Shown: positions 16,032 to 24,794 of the stretch, in pieces
How the letters are laid out: each line of letters starts with the position of its first letter
How positions within the stretch are numbered: the first letter of the stretch is position 1
From: Natrarchaeobius chitinivorans
Lineage (GTDB): Archaea > Halobacteriota > Halobacteria > Halobacteriales > Natrialbaceae
Assembly: GCF_003841505.1 (NCBI RefSeq)
Contig: NZ_REGA01000020.1
Coordinates: 1 to 64,000, forward strand
Length of the DNA: 64,000 bases
Direction of reading: 5' to 3'
The notes under the pieces: generated by a model
Seen by the model: only the letters and a program-made list of their open reading frames with translations
The model's database searches: none
What the model was told of the DNA's origin: nothing
Program-made: the position numbers and the translations under genes

Positions 16032-16877
16032 ATGCGAGTACTGTCGTGGAACGTGAACAAGTCCTCCAACCGAGAAGGGAGAATAGAGGACCAGCTCGCG
16101 GTAATAGAGAGATGCGACGTCGACGTTCTGTTCCTGCAGGAGGCTCGATACGGCGCAGATATGAAGTGGCTCGAGGCGTGGCAGGACGGTCTCGAAGGAC
16201 TCGGTCTGAGTTCGATCGAACACAGTTGCGAGTGGGCCGCGGAACTCGCGGAGTCGACGGTTCCGCCGCACGGCGACATCGGACACGACAACGGTCACAT
16301 CACCGCCGTTGCCGGAGACTGGGATCTGCGGAGGAACGAGCAGCTGATCAGGCCGAATCTCGAGAGGACCGACCGAAGCAAGTTCGGCACCAACTTCCCG
16401 GAGAAAATTCTGGTGACCGAAGTGGAGACTCCCGACATCGAGATCGAGTGCTGGAACGTTAGAGCCGTACCCGGCCGGAGCTGGGGGGACGAGAAGATCA
16501 AAATCTTCGAAACCGTGTACGAACGGCTCGTGGAAGCGGGATCCGAGACGCGGCTGCTCGCCGGCGATTTCAACTCGCCTCGTCGCGAACTTCCGGACGG
16601 CCAGGCGATTCCGTTCGGGTACGACAAAGACGCCGACGTTCGAGACAGGTGGGTGAATGCCGAGCTCAACGTCCTGAAAGGACTCGGGCACCTGGACATG
16701 GTGGATGCGTTTCGATACGTGCACGGGTACGGAGAGATCGGTGTAAAGGATACGAGCTGGAAATCGAAACGGTTCGACCACGTCTTTGCTTCTTCGTCGC
16801 TCCGTCCGAGCCGGTGCTATTACGAGTCGGTCGATTGTAGCGACCACGCGCCGATCATCGCCGATTTCGAGGTCTGA
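16032..16877 (+). CDS. endonuclease/exonuclease/phosphatase (EEP) family protein
   Basis: 281 residues from ATG 16032, overlapping the DUF429 stop (TGATG). Conserved EEP motifs appear in order: LSWNVN, LFLQEA (Glu for metal), LLAGDFN and CSDHAPIIADF, plus the N-terminal position of RFDHVFAS. The family cuts phosphodiester bonds in DNA, RNA or phosphorylated lipids; the substrate cannot be told here. The pairing with DUF429 is notable because both are predicted hydrolases and share a transcript. A defence or DNA-processing role is possible but is inference. Confidence 0.85.
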   Translation: MRVLSWNVNKSSNREGRIEDQLAVIERCDVDVLFLQEARYGADMKWLEAWQDGLEGLGLSSIEHSCEWAAELAESTVPPHGDIGHDNGHITAVAGDWDLRRNEQLIRPNLERTDRSKFGTNFPEKILVTEVETPDIEIECWNVRAVPGRSWGDEKIKIFETVYERLVEAGSETRLLAGDFNSPRRELPDGQAIPFGYDKDADVRDRWVNAELNVLKGLGHLDMVDAFRYVHGYGEIGVKDTSWKSKRFDHVFASSSLRPSRCYYESVDCSDHAPIIADFEV

Positions 16878-16977
16878 GGTCGAGCGACGCGTCGGCCCGA
16901 TTCAAAAGAGGTGCTCCCGCTCGAGACGTGCTGCGGATGGAGAGCGATTCGCGTTTCCGGTCCCGAGAACGTGGCCG

Positions 16978-17988
16978 TTAGATGTTCCCCAGGTACTCCC
17001 TCCGCTGCTCCATCTTTTCCTTCTCGGTCCGCTGATCGTAGTGCATCTCGAGCACCTTCTGGCTCACGTTCGCTCGATCTCCGACGGCCGTCTCTGGCAC
17101 GTCGCTGTTCAGGTGGTGGGTGATGCTCCCCCGTCGAATAGCGTGCGGGCTGACGTTCGACGGACACTTGGAAAACTGGCCGCTGTTAGTCGCTTCACAC
17201 GTCTCTGGGTCTCGGTCGTGCGGACACTCTCGGCTGATGGCACACGGTCGCGTGTACTGATAGCAGTACCGTCGGATGGTCGTCTTGCAGACGCGGCCAT
17301 GTGACGTCGCCAGGAGCGGCTCGCGGCCGTGCTCGTCGGTCACATCCGGCCGCTGGTCGCGCAGCCAGTCGTCGAGCAGCATGCACAGTTCCCCCGACAG
17401 CGCAACCAGTCGCTCGCCCTGAGACCCCTTCTTGATCGGCGTCCCTGTCTCGGGTCGGTGCTCGACGGCCAGGCACTGGTCCTCCGGAGAGTAGTCCTTG
17501 AGGTCGAGCGTGCGCGCAGCACCTAACCGCATCATCGTGTGCCAGAGAAGCGCAAGCGTCACGTGCGGGAGCGACGCGTATTCGTAGCGCTCGAGGTATT
17601 CCAAGACCGCCTTGGCCTGCTCGCTGTCGAGCATCACCTCGCGGACGTCCTCGCCCGGGTGGAGATCGGGCGATCGGACCTTTTCGTGAAGGTTTGGATG
17701 GACGCCATCGACGGTACCGAGAAATCGGATGAATACCCGGAGGGTGTCCATCTGGCACTTTAGGCTCGTCTTCGCGAGGTCGCCGTCGTTCCGTCGCCAG
17801 AGGCGGTATTCGTGCAGCGTCCGCCCCGTCAGCTCGTTCAGGTTCTCGATGTCGCGCTCGTCGCACCAGCGGACGAAGTGGCTCAACCGGGCGCGGTGCG
17901 AGCGGATGGTCGAGGCCGCGGTGTCCGCTTCTCGTTCGGCGATGTACAGTTCGACTGCGGTTTCCGGATCGATCGGTTCGAGGTTCAT
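16978..17988 (-). CDS. tyrosine recombinase/integrase 2
   Basis: 336 residues from ATG 17988 (MNLEPIDPETAVELY), the start that matches integrase 1; a longer reading exists to 18048. The first Arg is in WHTMMRLGAAR, the H-x2-R box in SPHAIRRGSITHH and the tyrosine in MHYDQRTEK. A Cys/His knuckle (CAISRECPH ... ETCEA) is present as in integrase 1. The pair of paralogues suggests two integration events, or two elements in tandem. Confidence 0.9.
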   Translation of the reverse strand: MNLEPIDPETAVELYIAEREADTAASTIRSHRARLSHFVRWCDERDIENLNELTGRTLHEYRLWRRNDGDLAKTSLKCQMDTLRVFIRFLGTVDGVHPNLHEKVRSPDLHPGEDVREVMLDSEQAKAVLEYLERYEYASLPHVTLALLWHTMMRLGAARTLDLKDYSPEDQCLAVEHRPETGTPIKKGSQGERLVALSGELCMLLDDWLRDQRPDVTDEHGREPLLATSHGRVCKTTIRRYCYQYTRPCAISRECPHDRDPETCEATNSGQFSKCPSNVSPHAIRRGSITHHLNSDVPETAVGDRANVSQKVLEMHYDQRTEKEKMEQRREYLGNI

Positions 17989-18424
17989 AGTTCGGTCGGT
18001 GCGAACCGCGCGAAAACCCGACCAACCCCGCCGTCTCCGGATCACCAATTATCTCGCCATTCGAGGCAGACCCGTCAGGGCCCATGGAGTGCTGCGAGCA
18101 GATGCGAGCAGCACGGAATGACGTCCTGCGGATTCGAACTAGACGACGGCGAGCGAAGCGAGCCGTCGGCGTAGTTACGAATCCGTCTGGGCCCATGACA
18201 CCCGTAAAACTATCTTTGAGCCGTTGAGGCGGCTAAATTTGGTATTTCACTCATTTCCTGATGAGGGGCTCATCCAGAATGTGAAGGGTTCTGAGCCAGT
18301 GGAATTTGGCACTTTGTAGCCCTCTCGACTCGAACTCTTCTCCTATCTAGCGCGGTGGGGCTCGATGCGTTCAACATGGGATGCACCGAAAGGCACAGTA
18401 TTCTGTGAGCCCATAGATTCTTGT
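17989..18424. other. intergenic between integrase 2 and vapB
   Basis: 436 bases. The stretch has GGGCCCATG twice (near 18078 and 18190), a short direct repeat that could be an attachment-site remnant. A palindromic GACGGC...GCCGTC occurs around 18143-18172. No ORF with haloarchaeal bias is supported. A tRNA-like GGATTCGAAC at about 18130 does not fold into a T arm. Confidence 0.4.
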
Positions 18425-18646
18425 ATGCCCAGTATCACGGTCAACGTGGACGACGACCTCAAAGCGCGAATGGAAAAGCACCCAGAGATCAACTGGAGCG
18501 AGGTCACACGACAGGCCATCCAGGAGAAGATCGAGGCGCTCGAAATGATGGACGAACTCACCAGCGAGAGCGAACTCTCCGAGCGCGACGTTCAGGAAAT
18601 CGCCGACAAGATCAACGAACGTGGACGCAAGCGCGTCGAAGAATAA
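18425..18646 (+). CDS. vapB: VapB-type antitoxin
   Basis: 73 residues from ATG 18425 (MPSITVNVDDDLKARM), chosen because the ribbon begins there. SITVNVDDDL plus a helix pair (NWSEVTRQAIQEKIEALE) is the ribbon-helix-helix pattern. The tail (LSERDVQEIADKINERG) would wrap the toxin. Together with the PIN gene 18 bp downstream it forms a VapBC pair, presumably autoregulated. Confidence 0.85.
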   Translation: MPSITVNVDDDLKARMEKHPEINWSEVTRQAIQEKIEALEMMDELTSESELSERDVQEIADKINERGRKRVEE

Positions 18647-18664
18647 TCGGAGTAGACTCGACGA

Positions 18665-19081
18665 ATGAAGCTGGTCATCGACGCCAACGTCGTCATCTCT
18701 GCCCTCATCGCTGACTCGAAGACGCGGGAGTTCATCGTTACACTCGAACCGGATCTCTTGACGCCCGCGTTCGTCTACGACGAAGTCGAGAACTACGAGG
18801 ATCTGATCGTGGAGAAATCCGGAATGGAACCAGATCGAGTGGCACAATTCATCGACCTCCTGTTCCAGTACATCGAGGTCGTTCCTGCCGACGACTTCTA
18901 TCCGGCTATCGAGAGGGCAGACGAAGCAATCGGAGACACCGACCCTGACGATGTGCTGTACCTCGCGTGTGCGATTGCCAGCGAAGCTGCCATCTGGAGC
19001 GACGATTCTGACTTCGACGAGCAGGACCTGGTCGACACGTACTCGACGAGTGATGTGATTAACTCGTTTGACACGCTTTAG
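18665..19081 (+). CDS. vapC: VapC PIN-domain ribonuclease toxin
   Basis: 138 residues. MKLVIDANVVISALIADS carries the first Asp, YDEVENYEDL the Glu, DTDPDDVLYLACAI the third acid cluster and WSDDSDF the last. All four acidic positions of an active PIN nuclease are present, in contrast to the copies at 10880 and 38781. Placed just after a RHH antitoxin. The target RNA is unknown. The 3' end abuts a DUF305 remnant on the other strand, so it probably arrived by insertion there. Confidence 0.9.
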   Translation: MKLVIDANVVISALIADSKTREFIVTLEPDLLTPAFVYDEVENYEDLIVEKSGMEPDRVAQFIDLLFQYIEVVPADDFYPAIERADEAIGDTDPDDVLYLACAIASEAAIWSDDSDFDEQDLVDTYSTSDVINSFDTL

Positions 19082-19332
19082 CTCGATCTCCCCTTGTTGG
19101 GCGTCGATGATGTCCTCCGCCAGATCAGAAACGCGTTTGGATTCACCATCCTCGAGGGCGTACTCAGACATCGCGACGGCACCTTCGTAATGATGTCCAC
19201 GGAGTTGAAGTCGGTGTCTTCGGTCTCTTCCTCGTCGTCCTGTGTCCCAGTGGTCACGAAGTCCGCAAATCCGGCCGTGCTCGCCGCATCAGTCGCACAG
19301 AGCATCTTCCTTCGTGTGGGGTTGTCCACCAC
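19080..19332 (-). pseudogene. DUF305 protein remnant
   Basis: The strand reads MVDNPTRRKMLCATDAAST, a Tat-like leader, to DFNSVDI. A one-base shift is then needed to continue as HYEGAVAMSEYALEDGE, the DUF305 core, and the sequence stops at IDAQQGEIE where the vapC stop region begins. The His pairs of a full DUF305 (copper-associated exported protein) are only partly present. The internal deletion and truncation mark a broken gene. vapBC probably took the place of its 3' end. Confidence 0.65.
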
Positions 19333-19464
19333 TGTTCCAAGATGCCATCCACCTAACCAGTAAAACGCGGACTGGAAGACGCAACCTGCTGTCGTGATCT
19401 GCTAATGGCGAACGATGGTGCCACCGGAATTCGAGTTCACGGTACCTGGGGTACGTGAACGATT

Positions 19465-19956
19465 CTACGACTCCTGGTCACGGAAGAGCCGGTACGCGCC
19501 CTGTCCGGTCGCAACCTCGCGCGTCTCGCCGTCGGGGGTCGTACTCTCGACGACGATCTCGCTGACTCCGACGCTCGAGCCGGCACGGATCACGTCCGCA
19601 CGCGCGGAGAGGTCTCCGGTCGCCGGGCGGAGGTAGTTGACGTTCAGATTGATCGTCGCGACGTTCGCCGCGAAGGGGTCCTCGAGTTCCGTCCGGAGTG
19701 CGAGTCCGCCGACGGTGTCGACGAGCGTCGCGGCGACGCCGCCGTGGATGTCGGGCCGGCGGTCGCCGGTCCCGTTCGGACGCGTGTTCGTCAGTTTCTC
19801 GTCGTAGGGTATCGAGAGCGTCATCGTTCCCGGCCCGACGTCGTCGACGGTCGTGCCGAGCCACGAGAGAAACTCCTGGTGTTCGTCGACGTAGTACTGG
19901 ACGACTCCCTCGAGGTCGTCGAACTCCTCGATCGCCGCTTGCAGGTCGTCGCTCAT
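19465..19956 (-). CDS. PaaI-type hotdog thioesterase
   Basis: 163 residues from ATG 19956 (MSDDLQAAIEEFDD); the 58 codons before it look non-coding. The hotdog signature IHGGVAATLVDTVGG, then NLNVNYLRPATGDLSARADVIRAGSSVGV, is typical of PaaI-like acyl-CoA thioesterases of about 150 residues. It probably hydrolyses a CoA thioester of aromatic or short acyl groups in the cytoplasm. The neighbouring histidine kinase is downstream of no obvious metabolic operon, so the substrate is not known. Confidence 0.85.
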   Translation of the reverse strand: MSDDLQAAIEEFDDLEGVVQYYVDEHQEFLSWLGTTVDDVGPGTMTLSIPYDEKLTNTRPNGTGDRRPDIHGGVAATLVDTVGGLALRTELEDPFAANVATINLNVNYLRPATGDLSARADVIRAGSSVGVSEIVVESTTPDGETREVATGQGAYRLFRDQES

Positions 19957-20020
19957 GGCCTCCGGTCCGCCGGCGACGCCCTTGACGGCTCCGTTTCTCG
20001 CCTTTCCCGTTGTCGCTGGT

Positions 20021-22708
20021 TTATTCACCGGATTCGTCGGCTGCGGGAAGCGTGAGGAAAAACTCCGATCCTTCGCCGGGCTTGGAGTCGACCCAGATCT
20101 CTCCGCCGTGACGTTCGACGATTCGCTCACAGATGGCGAGACCGATTCCGGTACCTGGGTGTTCCTCGCGGCTGTGAAGGCGTTCGAAGACGTCGAAGAT
20201 CTCCGCTCTGTTCTCCGACTCGATGCCGATCCCCTCGTCGCGTACCGACACGACCCACTCGTCTCCCCGGCGATCCGCGGAGACGTGGATCTGCGGATCG
20301 TCGCCGCCGTACTCGATCGCGTTGTCCAGCAGATTCTGGAGCACCTGTCTGAGCTGAATCGGATCTCCCGTCACCCGCGGAAGCGACTCGGCCGTTATCT
20401 CGGCGTTCCGTTCCGCGATCCGGACCTCGAGATCGGCTCGGACGTCCGCGAGAACGGCGTCGAGGTCGACCGGTTCGAACGGTTCTCCCTGCGTCTGGAC
20501 CCTCGAGTACGTGAGCAGCCCGTCGATCATCTCGCGCATTCGCGTCGCACCGTCGACCGCGAACTCGAGAAACGCTTCCCCGTCTTCGTCGAATTCGTCC
20601 CCGTAGCGCCGCTCGAGGAGCTGGAGGTAACTCGAGACCATCCGCAGCGGTTCCTGGAGGTCGTGGCTGGCCGCGTACGCGAACTGCTCGAGGCGTCTGG
20701 TCTCCGCCTGAAGCTGGTCGATGTACTCCTGACGTTCGAAGTGGAACTTCACGAGCGTTACCAGCGTGTCGATCAACTCCCGTTCTTCCTCGAGGAACGC
20801 TCCGGTCTCACCCTCGACTGGTGGGTCGACGAACGACACGTCGATCGTGATCGGAGTTCCGTTTGCCGTCTCGCTCCGGGCGGTGATCGATCGGTCGGTC
20901 CGGCGATACCCATCGGTCGACGCCTCGTGATCGCCGACGGCGACGCGAGCGGCGGTGTGGTCCGGATACCGGAACGACTGGGGTAGCTTCGAGGCGACCG
21001 CGTCGACCAGCTCCTCGATCGGCCGATCGCCGGTCTCGAGCAGACTCGTGGCGAGTCGGACGGCAGACAGTTCCTTCTCGCGCTCCTCGAGTTCCCGCTT
21101 TCGTCGCTGTGAGAGCTCTTTCAGGTCGGTGATATCCGTGGCGATCGTGACGACCCGCTCCGGGCCGCTCCCGGCGTCGACGATCGGCGCGGCGTTGATC
21201 GACAGCCACGTCTCTCGATCGCTCGATCCCACCCGGATCTCCCTGTCGTAGACGGGGGCTCCCGTGTCGAACGCACGCTTCGGCGAACGGTCATCGCGCG
21301 GAATCCGATCGCCGTCCGCGTCGAACACGTCCCGTTTCCCCGTCGTGTACGCCTCGACGTCACCCGAGAGGCCGCCGAGCAGTTCCACCATCCGCTCGTT
21401 GGCGCGGCCGATCGATCCGTCCGGTTCGACGACGGCGATCCCGACCGGACTCGTCTCGAGGATCCGTTCGACGAGGTCGCGCTCGCGTTGCAGTTGCCGT
21501 TCCCGCTCTCGCCGTTCGGTCATATCGCGGGCGATCATCGCGTATCCCTGCAGGTTCCCCTCGTTTCTGATCGCCGTGACCGTTATACTCGCCCAGAACG
21601 TCGACCCGTCGGCATGGACCAGCCACCCCTCGCGTTCGGCAGTTCCCTCGTCTCTTGCCCGGGCCAGCGTGCGTTCCGGGACCGATTCAGAGCGGTCGCT
21701 CTCGGTGTGAAACATCGAGAAGTGCTCACCCAGGATCCGATCCCGATCGTAGCCTTTGATCCGTTCGCCGCCCTCGTTCCAGCTGACGACCCTGCCCTCC
21801 GGGTCGAGCATCGAGATGGCGTACTCGTCGATCGCGTCGACGAGCGACTGAAACCGTCGTTCGCTCTCTCGTCGGGCCCGTTCGGCCGCTTTTCGCTCCG
21901 TGATGTCGTAGTAGAGCTCGATGCGGCCGCCGACGTATCGACCCGACTCGATCGGCCGACTCCGGTGCTCGAGCCAGCGTTCCGGCCGTGAATCGGACGG
22001 TTCGATGCGACACTCGAACTGTTCGACGTACGTGTTGTCGTCGTACGTCGCCAGCACGGTCTCCGCGAACGAGTCGGGGTCGGCGAACTTGTCACGGATC
22101 GTCTTCTCGATGAGGGTCTGTTTGTCCCGTCCGATAACGTCGGCCCGGCTGATCTCGAAGTACGTCTCGATCGTTTCGTTGATCCAGACCACGTCGAACC
22201 CCTCGTCGAGGACGAACACGCCGACGTCGGCCTCGTCGATGACCGTGGCGATCGAATCGTACGTCTCCCAGATCGAGTCCGGTTCGTCGTGTGAGGTGGG
22301 TCGGTCGTCGAGTTCCCGAACGACGCCGACGACGCCGGCCAACTCCCCGTCCGTAACCAGGGGGGTAAACCGCAATTCGCAGGGAAGGCGGTCGCCGTCG
22401 GCAGCTTCGATCACGAGATCGAACCCGGTGGTTCCACCATCGTCGCTTCCAGTACGGGACAGAAGTTCTCGCTCGAGGCGGTCGCCGTCGGCGTCGGTGA
22501 CGACGATCGAGACGTGTTCTCCGAGAAGGGACTCGCGATCGTATCCCGAAAGTTCGACGATCCTGTCGTCGACCCCGACGAACCGCCAATCGGCGTCGAG
22601 CTGGCAGACGCCGCCGTCGATCGTCTCCGCGAGCGTCCGGCACCACTGGAGTGGATCGAGTTCCTCGGACTCGTCCCGGAACGGTGTCCCTGTGGCCCGA
22701 TCGGTCAT
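20021..22708 (-). CDS. multi-PAS sensor histidine kinase
   Basis: 895 residues. Four PAS-type modules are visible (about 20-135, 150-270, 285-405, 415-535) with typical bits such as ISMLDPEGRVVSWNEGGER and YAMIARDMTERRER, then a GAF-like link. The HisKA H-box is YAASHDLQEPLR (His ~ residue 685), the N-box VLQNLLDNAIEYGG, and G boxes DEGIGI and GTGIGL. There are no transmembrane spans, so it senses cytoplasmic signals such as redox or ligands. No receiver gene lies next to it. The frame is full length. Confidence 0.92.
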   Translation of the reverse strand: MTDRATGTPFRDESEELDPLQWCRTLAETIDGGVCQLDADWRFVGVDDRIVELSGYDRESLLGEHVSIVVTDADGDRLERELLSRTGSDDGGTTGFDLVIEAADGDRLPCELRFTPLVTDGELAGVVGVVRELDDRPTSHDEPDSIWETYDSIATVIDEADVGVFVLDEGFDVVWINETIETYFEISRADVIGRDKQTLIEKTIRDKFADPDSFAETVLATYDDNTYVEQFECRIEPSDSRPERWLEHRSRPIESGRYVGGRIELYYDITERKAAERARRESERRFQSLVDAIDEYAISMLDPEGRVVSWNEGGERIKGYDRDRILGEHFSMFHTESDRSESVPERTLARARDEGTAEREGWLVHADGSTFWASITVTAIRNEGNLQGYAMIARDMTERRERERQLQRERDLVERILETSPVGIAVVEPDGSIGRANERMVELLGGLSGDVEAYTTGKRDVFDADGDRIPRDDRSPKRAFDTGAPVYDREIRVGSSDRETWLSINAAPIVDAGSGPERVVTIATDITDLKELSQRRKRELEEREKELSAVRLATSLLETGDRPIEELVDAVASKLPQSFRYPDHTAARVAVGDHEASTDGYRRTDRSITARSETANGTPITIDVSFVDPPVEGETGAFLEEERELIDTLVTLVKFHFERQEYIDQLQAETRRLEQFAYAASHDLQEPLRMVSSYLQLLERRYGDEFDEDGEAFLEFAVDGATRMREMIDGLLTYSRVQTQGEPFEPVDLDAVLADVRADLEVRIAERNAEITAESLPRVTGDPIQLRQVLQNLLDNAIEYGGDDPQIHVSADRRGDEWVVSVRDEGIGIESENRAEIFDVFERLHSREEHPGTGIGLAICERIVERHGGEIWVDSKPGEGSEFFLTLPAADESGE

Positions 22709-22855
22709 ACCTGTACGTAAGTGTTCAGTTGTATAAGTTCACTGCCGGGAATCGTCCCGCCCAGTCTGTACCGCTGGCGATTACCAGTTCGTCGAGTTCG
22801 GACCGGTCGAACTGCACCGCCACGGTCAAAGAACCGTTTCACCCTCCAGAAAGGG

Positions 22856-22861
22856 TTTATC
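22856..22861 (+). promoter_or_regulatory. TATA-like box of the serpin gene
   Basis: TTTATC begins 28 bases before the ATG at 22884, matching the spacing seen for leaderless haloarchaeal genes. Confidence 0.5.
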
Positions 22862-22883
22862 CACGCCGGATGACTGACGAATC

Positions 22884-24320
22884 ATGTCGACTGACAGACG
22901 AACCCTCCTCGCGCTCACCGGTGCCCTCCTCGCCGGCGCTGCGGGCTGTACCAGCGACGGCGAAACCGGTGGCTCGAGCGGTGACGACGACGCAGGCGAC
23001 GATGGGAACGGGAACGGCGAGCGCGACGACGGCGACGACGAAGGCGCCTTCGACCGATCGGCTCCGGAGTTCCCCCGGATCGCACCGGTCACCGACCCCG
23101 ATATCGATCTCGAGGCGCTCGCCGAACAGATCCGTGGCAACGTCGCGTTCTCGCTCGACGCCCTCGCCGGACTTCGCGAGGACGACCCCGACGAGAACCT
23201 CTTTTTCTCGCCGTACAGCATCTCCGTCGCGCTCGCGATGACCTACGCGGGTGCACGCGGTAACACTGCCGAAGAGATGGCCGACGCCCTGCGCTACGAA
23301 CTCGCTGGCGACGATCTCCACGCGGCATTCGGCGCGCTCGAAGACGAGTTCGAGCGCCGAAACGAGGACGGCGAAGACGTCGAACGACCCTACGGCGCAG
23401 ACGACGGAGACGAGGACGACCTCGGCTTTCAGCTCTCGAGTGCGAACGCCGTCTGGGCCGATTCGGGCTACCCGTTCGACCGGGAGTATCTCGAGTTGCT
23501 CGAGGCCTACTACGGAGCCGGCGAACACGTCGTCGATTTTTCCGGCGATCCCGAGGGTGCTCGCCGGGAGATAAACGAGTGGGTCGAAGACCGGACGAAC
23601 GACCGGATCGAGGATCTGCTTCCCGAAGGGTCGGTCGACGAGATGACGCGTCTGGTCCTGACGAACGCCGTCTACTTTCTGGCCGCCTGGGAGTACGACT
23701 TCGACCCCTCGGCGACCGACGATCACTCGTTTACGAACCTCGACGGAACCGAGACGACGGTCGAGATGATGTCGCAACTCGAGGAGTTCCGGTACGCCGA
23801 GGTCGACGGCCACCAGCTCGTGGAACTCCCCTACGCCAACGGCGACACGAGTATGATCGTCGTCCTCCCAGCAGACGGCGAGTTCGAGTCGTTCGAGCAG
23901 TCGTTCTCGGTCGACCGGCTCGCGATCATGCTCGAGGAGACGTTTCGCCCCGAGGTCGACCTCGCGTTACCGAAGTTCGGCCTCGAGTCCGCGTTCAGCC
24001 TCGTCGACGTAATGAGAGAGCTTGGAATGGCACAGGCGTTCGACCTCGACGCCGACTTCAGCGGGATGGTCGAGGGCGAGGAGGCCGACCTTCGGATCGA
24101 CGACATCGTCCATCAGAGTTTCGTCTCGGTCGACGAAGAGGGGACCGAAGCGGCAGCGGCGACGGCCGTCGTCGTGGAAGACACCGCCGAGAGCGAACCG
24201 CCCGAACGCGTCGAGATGGTCGTCGATCGGCCGTTTCTCTTTTACATCCGCGATCGACCGACTGAGACGCCGCTGTTCGTCGGTCGCGTCGTCGACGGCG
24301 ATTCGGTGAGCGACGACTGA
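22884..24320 (+). CDS. serpin, Tat-exported lipoprotein
   Basis: 478 residues. The leader has an RR pair (RRTLLAL) and a lipobox-like LAGAAGC with Cys22, so it should be anchored outside the membrane. An acidic linker (about 25-55) precedes the serpin domain with NLFFSPYSISVALAM, FLAAWEYDF, ANGDTSMIVVLP and FLFYIRD. The hinge EEGTEAAAAT at about 418-427 is the flexible pattern of an inhibitory serpin; counting P17 at 418 puts P1 near Thr434. A protease such as a secreted subtilase is a plausible target, but none is next to it. Confidence 0.9.
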   Translation: MSTDRRTLLALTGALLAGAAGCTSDGETGGSSGDDDAGDDGNGNGERDDGDDEGAFDRSAPEFPRIAPVTDPDIDLEALAEQIRGNVAFSLDALAGLREDDPDENLFFSPYSISVALAMTYAGARGNTAEEMADALRYELAGDDLHAAFGALEDEFERRNEDGEDVERPYGADDGDEDDLGFQLSSANAVWADSGYPFDREYLELLEAYYGAGEHVVDFSGDPEGARREINEWVEDRTNDRIEDLLPEGSVDEMTRLVLTNAVYFLAAWEYDFDPSATDDHSFTNLDGTETTVEMMSQLEEFRYAEVDGHQLVELPYANGDTSMIVVLPADGEFESFEQSFSVDRLAIMLEETFRPEVDLALPKFGLESAFSLVDVMRELGMAQAFDLDADFSGMVEGEEADLRIDDIVHQSFVSVDEEGTEAAAATAVVVEDTAESEPPERVEMVVDRPFLFYIRDRPTETPLFVGRVVDGDSVSDD

Positions 24321-24794
24321 TCGATTTCGAAGAAGGGGGTGATCGTTATCGAAAACGGGAGTCGACCGATTTCGTAGACGGGGTTCGATCGGTTCCGCGC
24401 CGGATCGACGTGAAAGGGGTGGGATCTCTCGAGAGATGTCCGCACGAGTTCTTCGGATCGACTTCGGCCAAACGGCGGTATACTCGACCCCCGAGCCCGT
24501 GCGTAGCCCCCGGGGGGCTTTCCGTCGTCACAGTCCGGCGGTCCGGTACCTGTCGGCGACGGGCTTCGGCTCGGACGGTGCCCACCACGACCACGTTCGT
24601 GGTCGAACTAGGCTTGGTCGTTCACCTTCGCCAGTAGCCTTCGGCGTCGGGCGCTACGGACTGTCTTTTCTCCGCCAGGGGCGGGGTCTGTCCCCGCCGT
24701 TAGATACGGGACGACACTATGTAATACTTTCCATCTAGTAGACGTACCAAACAGCCGGGCGGTCCACAGATTCGTCGAAGACGCGTGGCTTCGA
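24321..24794. other. intergenic with GC-rich hairpin
   Basis: 474 bases between the serpin stop and the M23-like gene stop (convergent). It holds CGACCACG-TT-CGTGGTCG near 24590, a perfect 8-bp inverted repeat, and AGCCCCC...GGGGGCT near 24502, either of which could end transcription. No ORF is supported. Confidence 0.45.

Larger units (their letters stand above)
13746..16032 (+). pseudogene. DUF429 gene split by a TnpB-type IS
   Basis: The 5' part at 13746-13832 codes for MSESKHAVGVDWASGNWLAV and breaks off; after the IS the coding resumes with TLAGDFEELWESF and continues from 15296 to 16032 (VPIGLFDEDDD, VCFVAFNGGELEHP, LDALALALTASAN). The two halves are the DUF429 N and C terminus, a predicted RNase H-fold nuclease family. 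A restored frame needs an IS cut between 13833 and 15296 (one base from the cut suggested by the shared TCAAG). The downstream EEP-family gene starts at the stop (TGATG). Confidence 0.8.

Noticed and set aside
18121-18175. tRNA-like GGATTCGAAC near integrase 2
   Set aside because: The bases around it do not form a T arm or acceptor stem, so it is neither a tRNA nor a convincing attachment site.
24436-24738. 100-residue plus-strand frame in the gap after the serpin
   Set aside because: No domain, poor fit to haloarchaeal acidic composition, and it crosses hairpin sequences; treated as non-coding.
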